This document shows positions 21,701 through 24,362 of a DNA stretch of 24,362 nucleotides, piece by piece. The stretch spans positions 1 through 24,362 of the forward strand of contig QUTJ01031825.1 in assembly GCA_003573635.1 (NCBI GenBank). The letters are read 5' to 3'. Below the pieces are notes generated by a model that searched no databases, was not told the origin of the DNA, and saw nothing but the letters and a program-made list of their open reading frames with translations. A program made the translations under genes and the position numbers. The DNA comes from Goniomonas avonlea. Taxonomy: Eukaryota; Cryptophyceae; Goniomonadida; Goniomonadaceae. How positions within the stretch are numbered: position 1 is the first letter of the stretch; every line of letters starts with the position of its first letter.

Positions 21701-21753
21701 CAAGATGCAGCAATAGTGAGAATCAAGAGCACCAAAATCGTTGGCCGCCACAT
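426..21753 (-). CDS. Giant secreted multidomain protein (vitellogenin N-like, M15-like, FN3-like array)
   Basis: I read this as complement(join(426..773, 1299..17106, 17227..21753)), at least 6,894 residues. The start ATG at 21753 opens a clear signal peptide, so the protein probably enters the secretory pathway. Domain order: lipid-transfer (vitellogenin N) module, Cys cluster, long helices, six-Cys module, M15 peptidase-like domain, more helices, propeller-like region, hydrophobic beta domain, FN3-like array, Asn/Ser/Thr-rich linker, second propeller-like region. Many N-x-S/T sequons support an extracellular location. The splice junctions are phase-consistent: GAG|GTAGGG to CGCAG|GTCCTG (phase 0) and GCAG|GTAATA to CGCAG|GTGACG (phase 1). 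No family member of this architecture is known to me. A role in lipid binding, cell-surface adhesion or extracellular matrix is inferred from the domains. The C-terminal end is unsettled: it may lie at about 266-279 or beyond the left edge. The reading frame is very secure; the function is not. Confidence 0.88.
774..1298 (-). other. Intron of the giant gene, 525 bases, with purine/pyrimidine-rich tract
   Basis: Bounded by GCAG|GTAATA and CGCAG|GTGACG on the minus strand. It contains a strand-asymmetric tract (about 1128-1230, pyrimidine-rich on the plus strand) and a second one at about 927-960. An open minus-strand frame crosses it, but its translation there is low-complexity Arg/Glu/Gly and Pro/Arg, so I treat it as non-coding. 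Confidence 0.75.
1128..1230. repeat. CT/GA-rich low-complexity tract
   Basis: About 100 bases made almost entirely of C and T on the plus strand (CCCT, CTCC and TCTC units) inside the intron. Mirror symmetry of such tracts can allow triplex (H-DNA) structure; this is inference. Confidence 0.8.
1299..1890 (-). other. C-terminal propeller-like region, exon 2 part
   Basis: Unspliced residues about 6622-6819. It has repeated blade-like strands: 'VQAVAAAGDEHLLVGWSG', 'GSEGVFAVAIRGHGAFVLH', 'VGVQGSMVAVCLAPPGGLAL', 'AEDLLAVGDSISGTALVYWL'. The pattern (hydrophobic strand, G-D/N turn, A-x-V-x-x strand) resembles FG-GAP or LVIVD-type repeats. It stops at a good donor, GGCGCAG|GTAATA (last exon base 1299); past it the frame runs into a stop within 15 codons. 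Confidence 0.55.
2222..2286 (-). other. Asn/Ser/Thr-rich linker with clustered N-glycosylation sequons
   Basis: The stretch YANATNSTNHTTSTNSTAST has four overlapping or adjacent N-x-S/T sites and is followed by Pro-Ser-Pro and acidic residues. It lies between the FN3-like array and the C-terminal propeller-like region and looks like a heavily glycosylated, flexible spacer. More sequons follow within about 50 residues (WENATTLSNASSS). Confidence 0.6.
2565..12385 (-). other. Array of about 25-30 FN3-like repeats with 'D-x-T-P-P' borders
   Basis: Unspliced residues about 3123-6395. Units of about 100-130 residues begin at a border motif of the type V-D-x-T-P-P, for example 'RPPDVTPPIGG', 'VDRTPPEV', 'VVDATPPLC', 'FVDATPPVF', 'LIDTTPPLV', 'VIDRTPPSC', 'GLDTLPPFV', becoming less regular toward the C terminus. 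Inside units are a W-x-x-F/V strand, 'D-x-x-S-G-I' turns (AESGIAFY, ESGLASLSF, DISGIADL), and a late strand of the V-x-A-x-N/D-x-x-G type (DAVDREGNTG, RAVNNVGRT). These are fibronectin type III-like beta sandwiches of the sort found in large extracellular adhesion proteins. Many N-x-S/T sequons are present. I estimate the count from borders; it is not exact. Confidence 0.7.
12385..12985 (-). other. Hydrophobic beta-rich domain of unknown family
   Basis: Unspliced residues about 2923-3123. It has long runs of alternating or continuous hydrophobic and aromatic residues, for example YERTFIFFVLFVPIFVDVGV, 'YVFFASPWFVFINGAPVSFSLIL' in part, and SCFILRIKCCIKIKVSLNW, ending in a Trp/Tyr-rich strand just before the first FN3-like repeat. 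The alternation favours beta strands over transmembrane helices, although the first run is hydrophobic enough to be mistaken for one. It may be a lipid-facing sheet in keeping with the N-terminal lipid-transfer module; this is inference. It shows no splice signature and stays in frame with both neighbours. Confidence 0.45.
13080..14215 (-). other. Probable beta-propeller-like region
   Basis: Unspliced residues about 2514-2892. It contains repeated short hydrophobic strands separated by turns, with phrases typical of propeller blades: 'ALFVVTGEHGEMLKLFQL', 'NFLWVGTGGDNANAEVVSYE', 'FSVFSWMGSEYVAL'. The blades are too diverged for me to count or to assign a named family. A binding or scaffold role is inferred. 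The end, before a basic Arg/Gln-rich linker, is approximate. Confidence 0.4.
14225..15140 (-). other. Alpha-helical stalk (second part)
   Basis: Unspliced residues about 2205-2510. The sequence again has Ala/Leu/Ser-rich helical periodicity ('LTTELDQDLARYHASAAS', 'GLEGKLEELSEGVATL') like the stretch before the six-Cys module. The resemblance of the two flanks suggests one helical domain into which the six-Cys/M15 unit was placed. It ends at a Pro-rich turn followed by a Cys-containing segment (SYCSPEVC). Confidence 0.55.
15165..15560 (-). other. Peptidase M15 (VanY/endolysin-type) domain, probably lacking its catalytic base
   Basis: Unspliced residues about 2065-2197. The zinc signature S-x-H-x-x-G-x-A-x-D is complete in SNHAWGLAVDF (His 2133, Asp 2140), and the third ligand lies in the THFEI motif (His 2187). 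In M15 enzymes such as VanX, VanY and Ply500, an Asp or Glu three residues before that last His acts as general base (D/E-x-x-H). Here the sequence is A-P-T-H, so the acid is replaced by Ala. Zinc binding looks intact; D-Ala-D-Ala or L-Ala-D-Glu cleavage looks doubtful. Family members act on peptidoglycan, so it may be an adhesin-like binding domain or a divergent hydrolase. Its position between two helical stretches suggests insertion into the stalk. Confidence 0.8.
15811..15906 (-). other. Six-cysteine module before the M15-like domain
   Basis: Cysteines are spaced C-x6-C-x7-C-x8-C-x5-C-C, with the typical elements G-G-E-C, C-P-G and a terminal K-C-C-V. Unspliced residue numbers are 1950-1981. 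I recall the same pattern (C, G-x-C, C, C-P-G, C-C) at the N-terminal side of secreted peptidoglycan-cutting enzymes in fungi and some other eukaryotes, where its role is unclear; that association is from memory. Its position about 90 residues ahead of an M15-like domain fits. It is probably a small disulfide-bonded fold that aids stability or binding. Confidence 0.65.
15910..18895 (-). other. Long alpha-helical stalk (first part)
   Basis: Residues about 953-1945, interrupted in the DNA by the intron at 17107-17226. The region is rich in Ala, Ser, Leu, Asp and Gln, with hydrophobic residues spaced every three to four positions and almost no Gly or Pro. Examples include 'ASSVSTAADTIVSTVNSVAD' and many 'LxxL' heptads. 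It reads as antiparallel amphipathic helices or coiled coil and has several N-glycosylation sequons. It could be a rod, or an apolipoprotein-like lipid-binding belt. No specific family is recognised. Confidence 0.6.
17107..17226 (-). other. In-frame 120-base intron
   Basis: The minus strand reads TCTGAG|GTAGGG at the donor and ACTCGCAG|GTCCTG at the acceptor, with a pyrimidine-rich tract in between that includes a C run. The length is a multiple of three and the intron has no stop in frame, so the open frame runs straight through it. Translated, it gives 40 residues of Pro/Phe/Leu-rich sequence quite unlike the flanking helices. Removing it joins GAG to GTC (E-V) in phase 0 and restores continuous helix. 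Retention would add these 40 residues without breaking the frame. Confidence 0.85.
18900..19390 (-). other. Cys cluster and beta-like segment following the lipid-transfer helices
   Basis: Residues about 790-950. It opens with a C-x3-C-x3-C group, followed some 20 residues later by a second C-x3-C-x3-C group (CESHCEEHC), which looks like a compact disulfide-stabilised hairpin. A stretch with alternating hydrophobic residues follows (FGIGILGAEAKVDL, then NEAFLRVSFLGATFDVLSGY). This would suit a beta-sheet such as the one that follows the helical domain in large lipid-transfer proteins. That link is inference from position. Confidence 0.5.
19650..21600 (-). other. Vitellogenin N-terminal / large lipid-transfer-protein domain
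   Basis: Residues about 52-700 resemble the vitellogenin_N module of vitellogenin, apolipophorin, apoB and MTP. The N-sheet begins with YRFSGEF. A conserved-looking stretch follows: an F-L-G-V-V-N-L-L-Q motif (about 155-163), which in the family reads roughly 'K-x-G-I-x-N-L-L-Q', and then D-L-N-G-I-F-N-A-T-Y (191-200), which matches the family 'G-x-C-x-T-x-Y' strand. From about 340 to 700 come alpha-helical repeats with family-like phrases such as 'FQALAAAGD' and 'LQAHPVPEIQQAAGHTL'. In known members this domain binds lipid or contacts a receptor or partner subunit. The two cysteines that normally form the N-sheet disulfide appear to be Phe here (196 and 213). This is a divergent member; assignment is by pattern recognition, not alignment. 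Confidence 0.72.
21694..21753 (-). other. Signal peptide
   Basis: The first 20 or so residues start MWRPTILVLLILTIAASCF. A basic residue near the N terminus is followed by an uninterrupted hydrophobic core and small residues (Ala-Ala-Ser) suited to signal peptidase cleavage. The next stretch is Ser-rich and polar. This settles the choice of start codon, although the base at -3 is C, which is not an ideal initiation context. Confidence 0.85.
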
Positions 21754-22129
21754 CTGTGCGACAACCTGAATCGACTAGTTGGGATCGTTTCTCACCCTGG
21801 TGCCAGACGCCGTGCCGAACGGAGGCGTCGGAGGCCCGGCCAGCGCCGCTAAATTTCCGATATCCTGACTCAGCCGAGAAAACCGCACTTTGGAGCAATT
21901 TGGACGCGGTTGTAATAATCCGTTCTATTGAACATTATCCAAATCGATTGAGACGAATCAACGGACACAGGTCAGGGAGAATCTGGGAGATTGAAATTGC
22001 TCCGGGTTTGGATTTTGTTCGCCAACAACCGTCGAAAACTTTCGGGGAAACAAACGGCTCCTTGTGTAGTCGAGCGAGTCGACCCCTAGCTAGCTACAGT
22101 AGCTCGCTGGAGACTGATCGGTCAATTTT
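21754..22129. promoter_or_regulatory. Intergenic region between divergent starts (candidate bidirectional promoter)
   Basis: 376 bases separate the ATG of the giant minus-strand gene from the ATG of the plus-strand coiled-coil gene, so both promoters and 5' UTRs must fit here. I see no convincing TATA box or CCAAT box. A TGACTCA (AP-1/bZIP-like) heptamer sits at 21866-21872, and a short palindromic TAGCTAGCTA lies at about 22087-22096; both could be chance. A possible tiny 5'-UTR intron of the giant gene (CCAGG|GTGAGA to GTCGCACAG|ATG) is visible but unproven. Confidence 0.5.
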
Positions 22130-22738
22130 ATGGAGCGAGTGCGAGACCTTGTTCGCCAGCGCGACGAGCAGATCCAGGAACAGGCTACTTTGATCGAAAC
22201 GTTACAAAGAAACATTGGTCACCATAATGCGGTTGTCAATGCCAACACAGACCTTTCTCGAGAGCTACAAGGTTGCCGGAGGACCGAGCACGAGCACCTC
22301 CGTCAGATTCACGAACTGCAGTTGGAACTAATAGCTCTTCGAGATTCAAAGGATGCTGAACTCGAGTTCGAGTTGGGAAGCCTTCGGGAGACTGTGACCA
22401 TGCAAGAGGCACGAATTGCACAGCTTGCCCTCTGCGAGAAAAACGAGAATTCTCTAGCTCAACAGCTCGAAGCACTTGCAGATTTAGTGCATCGCCGAGA
22501 CTTAGAGATCGCCAAGCAGGAGAAAATGAACTTGGTCCTCGGTCAGCAACTGACTGAAGCTGAGATTCAGCTCAAAGAGCTTACTCTGAGCCACTCGAAC
22601 GCTCGGAAAGAATTTGCCGATGTTCTGGCGTTTTCAGAGCAACACGCCGAGGAGATTGAGGGTGACTTGGCGACTTTAACACGGGAGTTTGAGGAAGTGT
22701 CCGTCAGGTTAAAACAAGCTGAGGCCAAGGTGGCGACT
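22130..22738 (+). other. N-terminal coiled-coil segment
   Basis: Residues 1-203. Heptads have Leu, Ile, Val or Ala at core positions and Glu, Arg, Gln and Lys outside, with no Pro before the boundary 'ATLP' at 202-205. It suggests dimerisation or attachment to a filamentous partner. Confidence 0.8.
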
Positions 22739-24066
22739 CTGCCTGTTGTGGTTGTGGCGTTGTGGGCTGGTGGCGCGGGTCGCGTTTTTCGGTGCTGGGC
22801 GCACTGGGTCACACACCAGCGATGGCGCCGCAAGGCCGCAGTGCGAGGGGACCTTACTAAGCAGTATCACCGTTTAAGAACTATTATGCTGGTTTGGCGG
22901 CATGCCGTGCGAGACCGGAACAGGAGCAACCGGATTGCCCGGAGGGCAATGGGTCGGGTCCTCCATCTTAGCGCTGCCCGCGCGTTCACAAAGTGGGCGT
23001 CCCTGCCGCTCCACGCGAGCCTAATCCGCCGTGTGTGCTCAAAGGCTCTGCGACACTGGTGCAGTGGGCAGCTGGGTCGCGCTTTTACGCAGTGGGTGGG
23101 ACTGACGCGACACCGCAAAAGCATCGGTCGAGTGGGCGCGAGAGTACTGGCGCGCTGGTTGAGTGGACATCAGGGCCGGGCATTCGCGCGATGGGTGGAA
23201 TATACGTGCCTACGCAAGCGCTACGGCACGCTCGGTGCAAAAGTGGTAGCGCGCTGGATGTCCGGGCGGACCGGCGCCGCATTCGCTCGCTGGGTCGACT
23301 TGAAGCGCGAGCGGATGTACCGCCGTCGTGTGTGTACCAAAGCAGTCACTCGCTGGCGCGGGGGGCACGTCGTGACTGCGTTTACTTGCTGGAAGGAGCG
23401 CGTAGAGCAACGTCGCCACACGGCGAAGTTGGGCGCTCGAGTGGTCCGGCGATGGCTGGGAGGGGTGTCGACCACCGCAATCACACTCTGGCACGAGCAC
23501 GTCGTCACCCTGCGCAGACAGCGCGTCGTGTGCCTGCGGGTCGTCGCACGTCTCAGCAATTTCTTGGTTGCGCGCTCGGTCAGTCGCTGGCGTGGTCACG
23601 TCCGCCTCCGTCGCGTCGGCTTGAAGACAGTGCAGCAGTGGAGGCGGGGCGCACTCGCAATGGGCTTCGCGGCGTGGGCACAGGTAGGCCGTGCACCCAG
23701 GCCAGCGATTACTCACACCCTCACACACTCTCTTCTGCTTGCAACGCCGTTCTTGGCGTTGGGCTTGTGTGCTTGGCACAACAACACAATATACACAGTG
23801 ACACTATTTCACTCGGATTTCTGTTTACGTTGACTGCGTTGGTTAAATTATTCGACTGATATGCATTGCAGCACTACCGAGTTTGCGCGCGGAAGCGACG
23901 CATGCGCGGCAAGGTTGTCGCGCGCTGGTGCAACGCAGCCGCTGCCCGCGCGTTCTTGTCATGGGTCAAGCACCATGGACGCTGCTCGAGGAAGCGACGG
24001 GTGCGAGCCAAGGTTGTTGCGCGCTGGGGTGGAGGCTTGTTGTTCCGGGCTTGGGCTTCGTGGCAG
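22130..24066 (+). CDS. Coiled-coil protein with Sfi1-like 33-residue W repeats (3' partial)
   Basis: join(22130..23683, 23872..24066) and onward; 583 residues in the window. ATG 22130 is the first in frame after a TGA at 22115. Residues 1-203 are a charged coiled coil (Glu/Gln/Leu heptads, e.g. LREAVTM-like 'SLRETVTMQEARIAQL'). From about 206 come repeats, settling from 307 into an exact 33-residue unit with consensus V-x-R-W-x-x-G-x-x-x-x-A-F-x-x-W-x(12)-R-x-x-x-K/R-V. F/L-x-x-W is the core of Sfi1 centrin-binding repeats, so a centrosome, basal-body or cytoskeletal filament role is likely by analogy. The repeats are strongly basic. It is cytosolic, with no signal peptide. It continues after the donor at 24066/24067. 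It could instead be another W-repeat or IQ-like calmodulin-binding family. Confidence 0.85.
22745..24066 (+). repeat. Tandem 33-residue F-x-x-W protein repeats
   Basis: Units begin at residues 307, 340, 373, 406 and 439 (all 33 long), 472 (29 long), 501 (33 long across the splice), 534 (33) and 567 (cut by the next intron). Earlier units between 206 and 306 are more diverged (RVFRCWAHW, TIMLVWRHAV, RAFTKWASL). The key residues are the R-W near the start and A-F-x-x-W around position 12-16 of each unit. Confidence 0.85.
23684..23871 (+). other. Intron of the W-repeat gene, 188 bases
   Basis: Donor GGGCACAG|GTAGGC and acceptor ATGCATTGCAG|CACTAC, phase 0. Splicing joins 'FAAWAQ' to 'HYRVCARKRR' and restores a repeat of exactly 33 residues. 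The intron itself translates to unrelated sequence and then a stop (23831-23833). The 3' part is AT-richer than the exons. Confidence 0.9.
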
Positions 24067-24102
24067 GTGCGTGCGCGTGTTGAGAGAGACAGATAGACAC
24101 AC

Positions 24103-24106
<4 letters not shown>

Positions 24107-24149
<43 letters not shown>
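24107..24149 (+). repeat. (GACA)n microsatellite
   Basis: About ten uninterrupted copies of AGAC/GACA, flanked by imperfect GAGA and AGATAGAC units. It lies in the intron after the second exon of the W-repeat gene. Confidence 0.95.
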
Positions 24150-24261
24150 GAAGGAGAGATTTGTGTTGACGTGTGAGTGATCTGATCGGTCAAAGGGGCT
24201 TTAGTCGATTCTCTTTCCCCCCCTCTCACACCTTTGAACCCTCTCGCACCTGACCGCACCT

Positions 24262-24362
24262 CCCGCACCCCCTGACCTCGCACCCTCCCGCACCCACTGA
24301 CCCGCTCTCGCCCCCTCCAGCACCCCCTGACCCGCCCTCGCACCCTCCAGCACCCCCCGACC
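24262..24362 (+). repeat. 30-base C-rich minisatellite
   Basis: Tandem units at 24262-24286 (25 bases, one internal gap), 24287-24316, 24317-24346 and a partial unit from 24347 to the window end. Each has the form CC(A/C)GCACCCC(C)TGACC followed by a CG(C/T)CTCGCACCCT-like half. A more decayed copy may lie just upstream (about 24241-24261). It probably continues past the edge. Confidence 0.85.

Larger units (their letters stand above)
24067..24362 (+). other. Start of the next intron of the W-repeat gene (runs off the window)
   Basis: The donor GTGGCAG|GTGCGT falls after 'WASWQ', within one residue of the repeat position where the previous intron lies. The rest of the window is low complexity (GACA microsatellite, then a C-rich minisatellite) and shows no further repeat coding, so it is most likely intron. 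Confidence 0.7.

Noticed and set aside
22993-23859. Second plus-strand frame of 288 codons over the W repeats
   Set aside because: It overlaps the repeat exon in another frame, has no W-repeat periodicity and runs into the intron.
23966-24343. Minus-strand open frame of 125 codons at the right edge
   Set aside because: It is the translation of the minisatellite and the GACA run (Arg/Gly and Ser/Val/Cys-Leu periodic sequence), not a gene.
1-24362. Mobile elements, tRNA or rRNA genes, CRISPR arrays
   Set aside because: I looked for transposase, reverse transcriptase or integrase motifs, terminal repeats, cloverleaf-like sequences and spaced direct repeats and saw none. The only repeats are short tandem ones and protein-level arrays.

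Overview
The window is nuclear DNA from a eukaryote. It holds genes interrupted by GT-AG introns whose splice junctions keep frame and domain periodicity, a secretory signal peptide, a vitellogenin-type lipid-transfer domain, and a coiled-coil protein with Sfi1-like W repeats. GC content is fairly high, introns are short (about 120-525 bases) and genes are tightly packed, which points to a compact protist genome. The domain mix (vitellogenin N domain, FN3-like repeats with 'D-x-T-P-P' borders, a possible GCC2/GCC3-type cysteine motif) would fit a choanoflagellate or another unicellular relative of animals. That placement is inference; nothing here fixes the species.

Most of the window (21753 down to at least 426, minus strand) is one giant gene. 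I read three coding exons: 21753-17227, 17106-1299 and 773-426, joined by introns of 120 and 525 bases in phases 0 and 1. The product is at least 6,894 residues. Its order is: signal peptide; vitellogenin/large lipid-transfer-protein N-terminal module; Cys cluster and a beta-like segment; about 900 residues of alpha-helical stalk; a six-cysteine module; an M15 (VanY/endolysin-type) peptidase-like domain lacking the usual acidic base; a second helical stalk; a probable beta-propeller; an unusual hydrophobic beta-rich domain; more than 25 FN3-like repeats; an Asn/Ser/Thr-rich linker; and a second propeller-like region. The end may lie at about 266-279, or the gene may run off the left edge after a 'CVPCP' motif.

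Divergently, 376 bases from the giant gene's start, a plus-strand gene begins at 22130. It encodes an N-terminal coiled coil followed by 33-residue F-x-x-W repeats like those of centrin-binding Sfi1. Its first intron (23684-23871) splices to restore an exact 33-residue repeat, and it continues past the right edge. The two genes share a possible bidirectional promoter, but no shared function is visible.

The left edge (1-425) holds a strong G-quadruplex-like GGGA repeat and a possible C-terminal coding tail of a convergent plus-strand gene (73-154). The right edge is intron carrying a GACA microsatellite and a 30-base minisatellite. I see no tRNA, rRNA, CRISPR array or transposable element.
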